Assembly: GCA_024362935.1 (NCBI GenBank)
Contig: JANCRA010000003.1
Location: 47,839,844-47,903,843, forward strand
DNA length: 64,000 nucleotides
Source of the DNA: Setophaga petechia
Taxonomy: Eukaryota > Chordata > Aves > Passeriformes > Parulidae
Direction: 5' to 3'
Position 1 is the first letter of the stretch. Each line of letters begins with the position of its first letter. Shown piece by piece: positions 1 to 13,837 of the stretch. The notes under the pieces were generated by a model, which was not told the DNA's origin, made no database searches, and worked only from the letters and a program-made list of their open reading frames with translations. The translations under genes were made by a program, and so were the position numbers.

Positions 1-877
1 ATCAGAGTAAAGAAAAATTAAAACCACTTCTAGTTTCGTGCTAGAATAAAACCATTACCCAAACAGCAAACTCAGGAGAGAGTTGATGCCTCATTAGCAG
101 GAAAAGAAGCAAGTGGGATAACAGCTGCATGTTCTGTAATCATGCAGCTGCAGCATCTGTCTCTCTCTCTCCAGCACTTGATTGCAAGTGAAATTAGAAG
201 AAACTAGTCTGGGACTACCCCTTCAAGCCCCATTTCCTCTCCAGAGCTTCACTACGGAGATGCGCGCGTTCCAAGAGACGATGCCAAAAGCACAGAAATT
301 AAAGCTTTTAAAGCTCCTAATCCATTTGGCACTTCAATAACACACAAAGAGTTACGACAACACCAATCCTCCTCTCCACGCACGGCACCACTCCGATGAC
401 TCTCAGCCCCATCTACTTGAATCCTGTCTATCCATTTCCATTGGAACAGCTTCTGCTGTGACAACAGCCCTACAACTGTGAGTATCTGGAGGATTGGCTC
501 CTTCCTCCCTGCTGCTTTTGCAGGCGAGTAATTCCCAGCGCTCTAAGGAACGTGCTGCATGGAAGAAGCCTTGCAGGAGCTTTGGGAAATCCGGATAAAT
601 CGCAGCAGCATCAGGTATCCCAGGCTGAGTTCCTTGAATGCTATGCACGTCCTGTCAGTGGAAACATCGCCTCCCTCTCAAACATTCAGAAAATCTGTAG
701 CTGTTGGAAGCTACAGTTTGTCTTCCCAGGGTCCAGTCCTGATTTTTCTCCTGAGATCCATTGAAAGCTCCATCATTCACATGCTCTGGAGGAAACTGTT
801 TATACAGAGCTCATTAGGCTGCAGCAAGGGCTGGCTTCTCTCACTCATCAGCATAGCTCTGACCACTGTACCAGAGC

Positions 878-1092
878 GGGGTTAAATGGGATACTGGGAA
901 GAAATTCTTCCCTGTGAGGGTGCTCAGGCACTGGCACAGGTTGCTCAGAGAAGCTGTGGCTGCCCCTGGATCCCTGGAAGGGATGGATGGGGCTTGGAGC
1001 AACCTGAAATAGTGGAAGGTGTCGCTGGCCATGGCAGGGGGATGGATCTTTAAGATCCCTTCCAATTCAAACCATTTGAGGATTCTATGATT
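878..1092 (+). mobile_element. CR1 LINE 3'-end fragment
   Basis: Carries the usual CR1 3' landmarks in order: TTCTTCCCTGTGAGGGTG, CTGGCACAGGTTGC, AGAAGCTGTGGCTGCC, GTGGAAGGTGTC, and the terminal GGATTCTATGATT. It is 5'-truncated like most genomic CR1 copies. Confidence 0.93.
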
Positions 1093-1611
1093 CACTGCCA
1101 GCAGCTCCTGAAAAGCCATGCAGACACGCAGCCTCGACAGCTTCCAAAAGGCTCATAAAAAGGGATGTGGGGCAACTCCGGCACAGCCGAGAGGATCTCT
1201 GGGAGCTGTCCCGGACTGGGCTCTGCTTCACTCCCTGCTCCAACGCCCGTAATTATCCCCCGGTTGCGAAAGCCTGTGTGTGCTCCACCACCCGGCTGGG
1301 AGCTCTGCAGCCCGTGTGTGGCCGTGATAAATCACAGACAACTGCAGTGAGAGCCCGGGGCTCCACTCCCCGAGTGCCGAATGTGTCCGACAGGGAGCGA
1401 ATCCGGCCGGGCGCAGCCTGACCCGCGCTGCCCGGAGCCACAGCTGGGAACACCCCCGAGGAGCTCCCCGGCTGATTCCTTGGGAAGGTCTGGCTCAGCC
1501 TCGGTTATCTGGTTTCAGATCTTGCCTAGTGGCAGTGCTCTGTCTGGGGAAGCCAAAATTACATTTCTCTGGCTGTTCTCACATTCTCCGCAGCCTCAGC
1601 AAGCGGCATTC

Positions 1612-1812
1612 TCAGGGAAGAGGAAAGGGGAAAAAACAGGGGAAAAAGCAGAGGGGGGAAAAAGAAGAGCAGGATAAAAAGAAAGGGAAAAGAAATGGGG
1701 AGTGCAAAGAAATGGGGAGTGCAAAAGTGGGGGGAAAATTGAAAAAGTGGGGGGAAATGGGAGTGAAAATGGGGTGGGAAAAGAAGGGACGAAATAAGGG
1801 AGAAAGTGGGAA
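1612..1812 (+). repeat. Purine-rich tract with repeated G-runs
   Basis: About 200 bases are almost entirely A and G, with many runs of three to six G separated by A-rich spacers. It contains a direct repeat of the unit AAATGGGGAGTGCAAA near 1,694-1,726. Open frames across it are low-complexity Lys/Gly or Phe/Pro strings and are not genes. Confidence 0.75.
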
Positions 1813-3210
1813 AACACCAGTGGAATTGAACAATGTACAAGCGTGGGGGAGAGTCACAGGGTATTTCCTCAAAATCCACAACAGGGCAGGTTGTTTGGGC
1901 AATTAACACAACCCTGGGAAAAGCACATCTTTCTCAAAGGCACCGGCTTTCCCTTTCCCTTCACCGATGGTAAGAAGCTGCAACACTGTGTCACGTTGCC
2001 AGCGACAGGCTGCCCCCAGCAAAACAGCCAGGAAATGATGAAGTGAAAAACGAATGTGGGGACTGATAAGTGACCTCAGCAACTCCAACATCAGGCACCA
2101 AACCCCGACGAAGTTTGGAGCCCCAAAGCTTTGGGGTCTGGCACATACTGGTATTAAAGCAAACCCCAAGTTTCTGAAAGCAAAGCCGTCACTGAACACC
2201 CGTGATCAACACTGGCAAAACCATTTCCTACAGCCTTGAAGAACTGCAGACTTCCACCCCAAGAGCTGTCACAAGCCCTTTTGCTTGTGACCCCAACATA
2301 AAGCAGCATTGTTCCGTGTGTCTCTCTGGTGCCTCTTCTGCTCTTCACAGCCTTCCAAATTCCACTGACATTGGCTTGAGTGGGGTCAGAGCTCGAGAGG
2401 CAACGGCACAGGCACAGTTTCATACTCACTCTGCGCAGAAGAGCTGCAAAAGCTGCACTTACAGGCAAAGCTATCCTTGCGTCCCCAAAACTCCAAACCC
2501 ACTCCAAAGCCAGGAAAAAACTGGAAGCAGAGACCAGGATTTGTTTCTGTGCCCTTAGTTTGCTCAGAGATGGATAACATTACTACCTTGCTACTCTCAA
2601 GAGGGGATGTATTTTCTTTGCTTTTCAACAAGTTAGGGAGGGATGCACCAGGAGGAGAAGGAAATTTGGAATTAATGGATTCTAGAGTGTGATAGAGCAT
2701 ATGGCAATTCCCAAACAGCATCCATCACTTGTGCTTCCCACAGGAGCCTCCCAGCTGTAGCAGCAGCAGCAACCCATGGAGAGCCATGGATAAGCAGCCC
2801 TAAGCATGCTGCTGCACAGGAAAGCCTGGGTAGGGCAAAGGAATTCCCTGGCATTTGCAGGTAAGTACAAGGATGTGGGGGGGTGGAAATGAGGCTGAGC
2901 GTGTCTCCAGGCTGACAATTTGATGGAAAGAGATGCTTTGACACTTGGCTTTTGCTGCATCACTCCCCAGTGAACTAGTTACTAAGGTTTCCTTTTAATG
3001 AAGGCATTCAGAGTCCAGAGATTAGGCAAGAGAAACATGGGAAAGGATGGGAGGTGCACACCAGACACTTGGAAAAACGACAAGGCTGAAGCTTACACAG
3101 GGATTGCAGCCCTGAAATATCCCAGGGAAGAGCAGCAACAAGAAGGAAAGGGACTTTTGAAAGAGCAGGTAGTGCCAGGATAAGGGAGAATGGCTTCTCA
3201 CTGCCAGAGC

Positions 3211-3452
3211 ACAGGGTTAGACAGGATATTGGGAGGAAATTCTTCCCTGTGAGGGTGGGAAGGCCCTGGCACAGATGAACCCAGAGAAGCTGTGGCTGCT
3301 CCATCCCTGGAAGTGTCCAAGGCCAGGTTGGACAGAGCTTGAAGGAATCTGGGATGGTGGAAGGTGTCCCTGCCTGTAGCAGGGTGTGGAATGAGATGAC
3401 CCTGAAGGACCCTTCCAACCCAAATAATTCCAGGATTCTCTGACTCTATAAA
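3211..3452 (+). mobile_element. CR1 LINE 3'-end fragment
   Basis: Shows TTCTTCCCTGTGAGGGTG, AGAAGCTGTGGCTGC, CCCTGGAAGTGTCCAAGGCC, GGTGGAAGGTGTCCCTGCC and CCCTTCCAACCCAAA in the standard order. It ends in a degraded version of the terminal octamer repeat. Confidence 0.93.
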
Positions 3453-5212
3453 ATACCAGATCTATTAAATACCACCCCTTTCTGTAACACAGAATTGCCT
3501 GTTAGAACTTTAAATAGGTTCTGTACAAAGCTGCCATGTGACAGCTATGCCAACAACACCCTAAAACATGCCTATAAGTAGTTTGAAAAACCAAGTCAAA
3601 AATATTCCGGGACAGGTTTTGCAGTCGTGTTTATAGAAAAAGCACAAGCTTTGCCAATCAAGGTTTTTTAAAAAAATAACCCACACAAGCCCTGCTCATC
3701 TGATTTTTCATATATGCAAAATGCAAACTCGATTCCTTCGCGGCAGAAGGCTGAGTCTGGTAAAATATCAATCACACGTCACTTTGCTCAGATAGCTCTG
3801 GCACCCTTCCTGCTCCACGGGCAAAATGGAATAACAAATTATTCCCAAGGCTTTATTTTGAAGAACAAGGTGTAAGGTTTTTCTATAGTAAATATTAAAG
3901 CTCTTCTATATATTATAATCACACCCTTCCACGACTGCTTTAGGAGCTTCCTTCAAGCTGCTGAGCCTAAATAATTCAAGCTGCGCCGTGATTCTGTGTT
4001 CTACACGTGCGGCTGCAAACTGTGCTGCCTGTGGGAATTTCAAGGGCAGGTGCATCCCTGCCAGCTCCTCTCCATGTCACGGAGCTGTCACTGCCATCCT
4101 ATCTCTGGACGTGGATTTCCCTTCTCCTCCCTCGGGTCCATCTCTCCCACAAAGGTCTCCATTCACTCTCTCCTGACTGGGAACTGTCGGCACGGCACCC
4201 TCAGGATCCAAAGACAACACATTCCTACTCCACAAGTTCAAAACTGGCTTTAGGGGAGATAAAAGAAATGCAAGAAATTCAGGGAAGGGCAAGGCATTCC
4301 TTCTACATGACATTTAACTAAATGTTTGATTTAAACATATTTTTCCCCTTTAAATAATCTTCATCTTATTTTCCTCACCTCAATGTCCCTCAAAATTGCC
4401 TGTGCCCCACCTCAGTGACCAAATCCTTCACACTATGGTTCCAGGTAGGGACTCTAGGAATTATCATCTCTGAGGAGTGCAAAAGGTAGCCTGAATTTGA
4501 AAATGTAACAGACATGCATGTTTATAACCTCGACTTAAATTCACAGAAGCTTTAAACCCAAGTAGGCAAAACTAAGTTCTGTTAAAAAACAAGTTCATGT
4601 AGCATTTTCGAGGATTCTTGTGTTCTGACTCATCTCCAGTTGAAATACACTGACCAGAACTACCTCCTCAGACTAAAACTGCTACCTGAATTATTTTCAG
4701 TTCTAAAATAAGTACTTCAGACAGTATCATCTTACATTTGGAAATACCTTCTGTTTCTATATGGTTTAATAAGTAGTAGCACACCACTTCAACCTCAGCT
4801 GGGTTGCAAGTTTTCCATACAGCAAAACAGCTCTTGGGATTTCCTTCATCAAAGGTTTTGATTCCTCTTTCTATTCAAAGTTTAACAGACATTTTAAAAG
4901 AAAACAGACTTTCAACTTCTTTATTCTCACTTTCTGATCTTCACTTGAAACACCAGCTTTAACCCCACATGTTCCCAGCAGAGGACAAAGGTGACAGAGG
5001 ATGAGTTATGCTGAGCATTTTTCCACTTGAGAGTTTCAATCCCAATCCAAAACTCAAGTCAAAGAAAGACTTTATAGAACTCTTGCATTCCCACTGCAAT
5101 TCCTGGAACCAAACCCTCTCCTTCCCTGATGTCTTGTAAACCACAGTGCTGCACTGAATGCTGAGCAGAGCTTAAATCCAGAGCCAACCTTACTGGATTT
5201 GAACTAGAATCA

Positions 5213-5366
5213 GAGAATCTAATTCTTCCCTGTGAGGGTGGTGAGGCCCTGGCACAGGTTGGTGGAAGGTGTCCCTGCCCATTATAGGGGGTGGAAATGG
5301 ATAAGCTTTAAGGTCCCTTCCCACCCAAAACATTCTGGCATTCCATGAATCATAGAATGGTTTGGG
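5213..5366 (+). mobile_element. CR1 LINE fragment with internal deletion
   Basis: The leading CTTCCCTGTGAGGGTGGTG motif runs through CTGGCACAGGTTG and then jumps straight to GTGGAAGGTGTCCCTGCCC. The usual middle part (AGAAGCTGTGGCTGCC to GAGCAACCTG) is missing. The end shows CCCTTCCCACCCAAAACATT. Confidence 0.88.
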
Positions 5367-8335
5367 AACTCCTGGAATAAAAGTCTAGATGTGGCTTGAA
5401 AACACATGATTTTTTTTTCCCTTCACAAAATAAAAAAAACACTTTTTTTTTTTTCCCTTCAGGACCAATCACCACCACAAATACAGGTGTATATTCACAC
5501 ATCTTCTGGTGACACAGTTTTAGCCAAGGCAGAACTGCCAAGCCTACCTAAACCTGCTTTAAACCCTTTCCTCCCTCTCATTAGTGCCAGAGACAGTATT
5601 TACAAATCAGTAACTCAAAAAGTAAGCGAAGAAGTTCCACTTAAAATTTCACAACTCAACTGGTTTCAGGTACTAGGTCAGTCCGAGGAAATGTAGCACT
5701 GCTGAATTGTGCTGCAACAGCTGACACCTCCAAGGAGAACAAGCTCCTTAATTCCTAGGGTGTTAGCAGAGGAATCATTTAAGTTTGGGTCCAATTAGAT
5801 CATTTAAGCCCAGGAAGCAGGGGACTCGGTGCTGCCAAAGGTCCCAAGTTGACCCAGAGGAGCGTTTCTAGGAACCAGCAGCTGGCACAGATCAGAAATC
5901 TGGTGAGAGAAAACTCAAGCAGAAGCTGGATGTTGTAACATGTTAAAATCCCAGGAACCACAAGCCAAACACAGGCAATTCAGCCACTTCAGACAAGGAG
6001 AAACCCAGCTTGCTGGAACGCTGCTTCCATGAGAGCCCGTTTAACTCCCATTAGGAGCTGCCCCAGCTCTTTCATCCCTTACCCACATCGTTAGAGGTGT
6101 ATTTAAACACACACCTTTGCTTGTGCCCCAGGTTTGATCAGTCAAGGCAACAAATAGCACCTTTAAACAGACTGGACAGGGTTTGCAGCCCGCGCTGGGA
6201 GTGATCTGGTTTATATGCACTCATTAAGGCGCATTTATCGACCCACACGGGCGTGATGCCGCTCGGCCGTTCGGAAAGGCAGCAATTAAACACACTCAGC
6301 TCTCCTAGCCAGGGCTAGGATCAGACTTCTTCAATAAGGTGGGTCTTACAGACTCCATCACATTGAAATATTCCTTGGATTTCACTGCACCTTGCACAGC
6401 CAGGAAGGAAATAAACTTAAGAGTGTCAGGAATGGTTAAGAGCAGTGACTAAGTCACAGCCTTGGTCTCAAGAGCTCTGGGTTGAATTCTGGAGGGGATG
6501 CTGAATGTTTCTATTCTCCCAGCAGTGCAGGTCACCATGGAGCCAGTGGGAACTCCAGAGGATAAACCATCAGCTCTCTGGCAAAGGAGCCTAATTACAA
6601 CTTCCTCTGGGGAACCACAAAGCTTTTAAACAGTGCAGCCTAGTTTTATGGAAATGCCACAGGTGCTCCAAATAATTTTCAGGAAGATCCCTTGAAGTCA
6701 GGCTGTGACTTCAAAACATCCAGGTGTGCTGAGAAGCAGGGAGAAGAGTCCTCCAAGTACTGTTCTGCCAAATGGTGCTCTGATACTGCAAAACCACCCC
6801 AATGTGCTTCCTCCAGCCTCAAGGAGAATATTAATTGTAGGGCAGAAAACAGCAAAACTTTTGAGGAACTCCTAGCACTGACAAGCAGAGAAACAAAAAA
6901 AGAATCTGAATCATCCCCTTAATTATCAGCTACAGGATCTGACAACATTGATTGCACACTGAGGTGCTCAATACATGGGTTAGAGGGATGGGGAAGGGAA
7001 AACTGTCCTCATCCATCCCAGTCACCTGCACAGGACCACAAGGGTAAAAGATGCACACGGTTCAGAGAGCCAGGCTCCAAGGAATGGGGCACAAGGAGAC
7101 AATGTGTGAAGCCAGACCATGGGGAATACGAGTGGAGCGGCGATCCCAGAGGGATTCCTGAGCTGCACGAGCTGCCAGCTGAAGCAGAGCCAAAGTGGCA
7201 GCGGGAGACGCTCGCAGCTACCGGTCAAATGTCGGGAGAGCTGGTAGGAAGCTTCTAGGAGCTGCTGGAAGATCCAAGCAAGCTGCAGCAAGCTCTGCTT
7301 TCCCAGGCTGTGCCCAGAGTGGAAGGGTAAACAGCTGATAAGGAGGAATGTGCTGCAAAGTCCCCCCAAGCAGGCAGAACCCCCTGCTATCCCACAGCTC
7401 CACCCAAGGACAATTCCCAGTGCCCGTGCCCAGCACACGCCTCCCCTCGGCCAGTTTTGCTGCTGGCAGTCCAAATCTCAGGAGATTTGATCCAAAGAGG
7501 ATCCAATGCTGGACAACAGCTGCAAAGAGCTCAGAGCTGAGGAGTTTCTGCCTCAGATTGCAGTTACAGTGCACAAGGAGAGATGTATCCATGCAGGATA
7601 TCCCCAGACACCAGAATTTCAGCTACAGCTATTTGTCACAGTAAAACATTTTAAGGCAGAAGCATTCTTCAAAGTAAAATGACAGATAATATCCCATTTT
7701 AGAGATCCAAAGCTAGCTCCTCGCTCTTCATTTCAATAACTAAGATAAACATTTTATTTAACAGCTGTATTAGCAGGTAGAAACATGCTTTGCTTCAGAA
7801 AGCCAGGCAGACTTACAGCCCTGGCTTTCTGCAGCATTTAAACTCCCAGCTCAAGATGAATTCCTGGAAATGGGGCGGGGGAACCCTCATTTCTTCTGAA
7901 CAGAAACCAAGCACAAAGTCCACGTTTGAGTCTCCAGCTCTGCTGCTTTCCACCCCACTTACAACTTTGCCCCACACATGGGAGCACCAGCAGAGCTGAG
8001 TGACACTTCCTAGAGGATGCCACAACTTCTGTCAGGTCTCTGCTGGGGTTGACACGAGGTTTGCAAAAGGAACAGACCCCAAATTACCTCTGGGGCCTCC
8101 TGCTCAGTGTCACCTCACAGCTTTCCTTCCGTGCCTCTACACGAGCTGGGCTGTGCCTGGAAGTTCTCACACCTCTGGTGAAGGATGAGCTTTTAGGGAG
8201 CCACAGCACCTGCAGCTTACCTGAGGGATCAGGAGCAAATATCTGAATATCCACCAACTTGCCTGCTCCCCAGGCAAGGTCTGTCACAGTTACTGCCCTC
8301 CAAACACAAGTACATCAGTGTGCAGCATTAAGATG

Positions 8336-8480
8336 TTTTATCCTGGAATGATCTGGGTGGGCAGGGACCCCAGTGATCATCCACTCCAACCCCCACAGGC
8401 AGGGACACCTGCCACTCACCTAGGCTGCTCCAAGACTCATCCAACCTGGCCCTTTCAACTTGACAGGGACACTGGTCCTC
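8336..8480 (-). mobile_element. CR1 LINE 3'-end fragment, reverse orientation
   Basis: Reads as the reverse complement of the CR1 3' end: a GAATGATCTGGGTGGGCAGGG start, GTGATCATCCACTCCAACCC, AGGCAGGGACACCTGCCACT and CATCCAACCTGGCCCTT. Confidence 0.85.
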
Positions 8481-8671
8481 AATTTATCTAAACACTTTCC
8501 ATTTATATTTTCGTGGGGGTCTAAATACACATATGATGACTCCTTTGGGTCCACTCACAGCTTGCTTTGATCAGCTGAGGGCTGGACAGGTTTTTATATG
8601 GCTGCATGAGCTCTCCAGTCTGAGAGAAAGAAAATTAGGACCTCACTACCCAAACCCATGATTTCAAGCAT

Positions 8672-8842
8672 TGCAAGTGGCTGCCCAGGACAGTAGTGGA
8701 GTCACCACTCCTAGAGGCATCTAAGGAATGACTGGACATGGCACTCAGTGCTCTGGTCTGGTTGACAAGCCGGTGATCAGCCACAGCTAGACCCTGATGA
8801 TCTTGGAGGTCTTTTCCAACCTAAATGATTCTGGGATCTACA
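8672..8842 (+). mobile_element. CR1 LINE 3'-end fragment, second subfamily
   Basis: Belongs to the CR1 subgroup with GGAGTCACCA, GGAATGACTGGACATGGCAC, CAGTGCTCTGGTCTGGTTGA and GGTCTTTTCCAACCTAAATG before the 3' end. Confidence 0.92.
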
Positions 8843-10744
8843 TAAGAAGATGCAGAGCTCTACGACCTGGACTGAGGCCTCACAGAAGCACCTGAAGCCA
8901 CTTTCCTTGCTTATTTTTAAATTCATTGTGTTTGTTTTACACATAACACAGGCTACTCCAAGATCAACCATTTGACCCTCAAGGCCTCCAGACACTGCTC
9001 GATATAGGGTTATTACAGTGAACTGGGGTTTAATTATATTTAAATAGTGAAAAGTCAAAGCGCTGCTGCTGCGCTAGCCTCCCTGCCCTTCCATGATCCA
9101 TTTCTCCCCACTGCCTCCCATGGTTTCCTTGGAAACATATGCAAGCTTAAATTGGATTGACATTCACTTAGTGGACAGATGGAGTTTGGAACAGCCCAGC
9201 GCCTGAAATTCAAGGCCGAGCCTTGGGATATGTCACGTTATCAATACAAAAAACAGCCCCCGAGCTTTGTGGGAAGGGGAAGGATCACCTAATTATTCAG
9301 TAACGAGCTCTGAGGTGGCATCTCAGGAAGGTCAGCGCTCACCCATTGTTCCTGATGAAAGCAGCGGGCTGAGCATGCGACCAGTTTTGTTGGGAGGGAA
9401 GGATTTAATTTTTGTTAAGCGCTGGGAAAACAGGGGAGTTCTTAAGCTCATTAGTGGTTTCAGGCAGGAGAACTGCAGCAGATCACATGTGGGCAGAGCA
9501 CAGACAGCGATGCTCCATTCGCACTGTAATTAAGCCACTTGCATCCAAAACTTCATCCCTAGGCTGAAGTTGTTCCTGGTAACTGATCCTGACCCACAGA
9601 CACCGAGAGGGACAGGGTTTGTACCACTCCTCTACAGCCCCAGAGGTGGCAGGACTGCACTTCCAGCAAAGCTGGCAATTTATTCTCAAGTGGGAATTAT
9701 TCCCTGGGTCCTCTTCCCCTATATGAGAAGAAACAGAACCGTGAAGAAACGAAAATGAAAACAGCTTTTTTTTTTTTTTTTTAAGGTTGGCTAAACATCG
9801 CTTCCCAACCACCCTGTCTACCCTAACAGGATTGGAAAGGATTCGCCTCTTTCCAACCAAAACACAAGGAGGACAGTAGAAATCCCACATAACTACATCC
9901 CTAGAGATCCCTGATGAAATCCAGCACCTAAGAAGGACAAGATGACAGAGTTCTTGGGAAGGAACAGGGGGGCAGCCAGCAGGCACTGCATATTCCCCCT
10001 CACCAGGAGCTCTGCCCACCACATGCTTGGTTATTGCAGGGGCCATCTCCAGGTAATCACCACCTCCAGGAATTAGGGACATGTCACAGAGTCAGGGTTA
10101 CCAAGTAATTTTTAAGGAATAAATCCCCAAAATGCCTGGTTTGCTTCCGTTGCTTATGCCATTTGCTGAAACCTAAGGAATTCCCGGGTTGGGATTTACC
10201 TGCCCAACTCAGCATTTCTGTATCTGCTCTGACACCTGGCATTTGGCCAGCATTTTAATAAAATCTCTTTTTTCTCTGTCTACACGTGATTATAACTGCC
10301 AAATCCTTTTCCTTTACTATCCTGCTCACCTTGGAGAGAGTTGCTCTGTCTCCTTACTCTGAGCCATCTCCAACCTTGAATCCTTCCACTGACTTTGGCT
10401 GAGCTGAACAAAGGAACAAACACAAACATGCCTCTTGCATCTGTTTCTTACGAGTTTTTTATTCTTTAAAAATAAACCTCCTGCTGCCCACTAGTTCCCT
10501 CCACAAGCCTGCACTTTCCTGCTTTCTCTCCTTCCAAACCATTCATATTTATCAATATGTGATTATTGCAGCTTAATCCTCATTGCCTGCATTTCCCCCG
10601 GCGCCTCTCCACCCTCCCTCGGCAGAGACCTCGATGCTCCTCTCCACCCCGCCTCAAATCCTGCTCTTTTTCACAGAATTCCCAACCGTGAGCCAGCGAG
10701 AACACGCTCAACCTGCCAAGTGCCCTAACAGAGGCAGCGCTCCC

Positions 10745-11045
10745 GAAGGGATTTCAGGGTCGTGGTCCCGGTCCGCTTCCCGTTAGGATGCTCGTCAGTT
10801 CACCCAACTCTCCCGGCGAGGATGTGCAACCGGGAGCGCGGGGGTGCTCCCAGCTCCAGCCGCATCCGCCGGCGGCCGCGCTCCCCGCGGCTGCTCCGCC
10901 CGCCCCTCCTGCCTCCGAAACTCAGCGCAGCCCGGCCACCCTTCCCTCGCAGCCCGGAACTGCCCATTGCTCTCCCCCGCTGCCGATTTAAGCCTGTTCC
11001 AGGTATTCCGCACGCACCCGGAGACACAATGAAGACGAGCACCGG
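10745..11045. promoter_or_regulatory. Small CpG-rich cluster
   Basis: About 300 bases are clearly richer in C, G and CpG than the surrounding A/T-rich sequence. They include a CGCCGGCGGCCGCG-like core near 10,868-10,880. The reading frames across it are GC artefacts. It could be an alternative promoter or untranslated first exon for the presumed BAHD1 gene, or an unrelated start site. I see no convincing coding exon or full promoter grammar. Confidence 0.4.
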
Positions 11046-13837
11046 ATAATGCTGTGCTGCGGGAAGGCTGGCTGAAGCTCCCGATTTTCCGTGCTTCCCA
11101 CAGGCCACAGGCAGGAACAATAGAAGGCCAGGCACGGTCTAAGTAGGAAGCAATGCCTGGGATCTCGATGCTTCCCTAGCACTGAGATTTTATTTCAAGG
11201 ATGATAATTCAGACACTAAAGAATCAGCTGCCAGCAAAGCAGTTTTATTCCAATCAATGAGAGGAAAACGTCTGCTTTTTATTTCTAAGAGCCTCGTAAA
11301 TAATTTGAAATATTGAGATACAGGCAGCCTCTAAAAGCCAAGATCTTTCATTAAAAAAAAAAAAAATCAAGGCTGCTGAGCTGTAGAGTTTCAAAGCTGA
11401 GCATGAGAAAGCCCTTCAAAAACTGCTGGAAGAACAATGGGTGCCAGTGAGCGCTCCTGTGATGTGCCTTACAAAGGGGGGAAACCTAAAAATCATCATT
11501 TTCTTTAGTCATACCTTTGTTTAGGAGAACTGGGACACGAGGAATGCAGCACCCGGCAGCTGAGCCCAAGCATCATCTTATTCCTGAGCACCACACGTTC
11601 AACACAAATCCCACCCGCTCTCCACGTGCCTTTTCCCGGAGCGCTTCTGTCCACAACAGGGCAGAGCCCAGGGAATACAGCAGGAGAAAATTCCCACCTG
11701 GGCTGCATCCCCTTCCCTGGCAGAGGAAGGAGGGAGCCACGAGACACACGGATCCCAAAGCCTCCCCGCTCTCAGCATCACCATCCCATGGGATGAGCTG
11801 ACACCCTGCCAATGCCACCAGACTCCTGTCACGGTGCCTGGCTGCACGTGTGACAGCAAACACCCCTCAAAATCCCGAGCTGCCAAGTCTCCAAAAGCAC
11901 TGGGAATTTTAAACGGTGAAGGAAGGAGAATGACAAACCGAGGGATTCCAAGCAGGCTCGGACAGGGTCCGGTCAAACACCTCTCCTGAAAATGCACCTC
12001 TAATCTAAGCCAGAGCTGCTACAAGAGGTGATAAAAGCGGCATTCCCGGCCGCGCCACGTGGGAAAAGCGCAGCGGCAGGGCCCTGAGCACGGCGTGCTC
12101 CCGGGGAGTGACACACTTTCCCTCCCCATTTAATAGTGTTTATTTAGCTGCACGCTACCGGCACGGCTCAGACCCCAGGGGGGACTGCCCGGTGCCACCA
12201 GGCTCGCAGGGCGTTCCATCGCTCATTCCCACACGGTTTGATTCAAGGAAAAACACATCCGTGCCTTCCCCTGTCATCAGCCAGCAAGAACCCAGCACTG
12301 CCAAATGTGAGCATCACTCACAATCAGGCCAAAATCAACAGCGTCCCCTGAATTATTTTTGACCCATGTGGAGTTAATAACCACCCGCCCTCTGTGGAAG
12401 ATGTCCTGAAATTTATGTGTATCAATAAGTAGCAGATTGAAGGGAAAACAACTGCTCCTCCAGGGCAGCCATCCTCATTTTCAGCTGCTTTTCTCCAGAA
12501 GCAGAGCAGCACTGCCATCCCCACTGAGGGATTTCCACTATGATTTAAATCAAATTATTCTTTGGAAATTATACAATTATAATTTTGAGAGACCAGAGAT
12601 TTCACAAAGAGGTTCAGGTTCAGTTCCCTCAGCTGACTGCACTTCTTATATCCTGCCAGCTCTCCATACTCTAATTTTATAGGGGTTTCACCCACATGGC
12701 CAGAGAAAAAGTAACTTGGAACAGATCAATTAAACCCCAATGGCACAAATATTGACAGGGCCCAAATGAGTTGATTTTAAACCAGATTTATATTTGTTCT
12801 TCTTAATTATACCCTTGGCTTCTCTTTTTAGTAACTTCAGTCCCTCATTTCACTTTATTGCATGATCAAGTTTTCCAGTGTCTTGTTCTCCTAATGGAAG
12901 AGGTTTTTTTAATTCACATGAAATATTACTGTGACTCTATTCTACTTTATTTATAATAAAGCTCCATGCTAAAATAGCAAATCTGGGCAATAACTGGACA
13001 AAGTTATGGCATTGTCCCATACAATCTTGTTTCTTTCTGTCTTAAAGGACATAAAACCAGTAGTATCAAATTTAAGTGTGTTCTCCCCATTTCAAGGATA
13101 TCAGGTGCCAGTACAAGTTTGAAAGCACAGAGAGTTAAATTGTGATGGTCTTCTTACAGGTAACTCATTCACTGAGAACAACAATCTAGTCACAAATTTC
13201 AATATTTTCTGCCATTAAATCCATGTCTTTGCTCTCAATAAAAGAGGAGCTGCCATGCTGGACAGCTGTGATCATGGCTGGAGGACCCAAAGCCTCCAGT
13301 CCTCATGCTGAAGCACAAGGAACAATTCCTTCTGAGCATCCTCCACAAAACATCCCCTGTTCTTCCCTTTAAACACTGTCTGCATCCAAAACTGCAATGT
13401 CTTCCAGACTTCACACTTGGAGAATAGCTCAAGACAGCCCAAATCTGCAGCTGGGAATATAACCAGCTCACCTATGAGCTGCTGGAAAAGGCACATAAAT
13501 CATCACTCACACTGTGAGTTCAAGCAGGAGAGCAAACCAGACGGTCAGAGCCCTCAGATGGGGAAATCCCCCGGGATCGAAGCACATCCCTCTCTGTCAC
13601 AGCCCAGCCACCCCAGCCCCTGCCAGCTCACAGCTTGTGTTTGAAGCTATTTTCAGATTTATTACTTCTTTGGGCAGCTTATTTTTGGTTGGGTTTTTTT
13701 TCCCCTGTATTTCCCAGTCATCTGAACACTGTTCCATTTATTATTATCAACATGAGAGTTATGACTTGGTTCGGCTGGTTGGGTGTGACGCCAAGGCTGT
13801 TCTGCTGCTGACTCCACGAGTTGTATCCCCTGGTTAA

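Noticed and set aside
9483..10082. 199-codon minus-strand frame
   Set aside because: Contains a poly-Lys run from the T18 tract, with no start context, splice signal or resemblance to known proteins.
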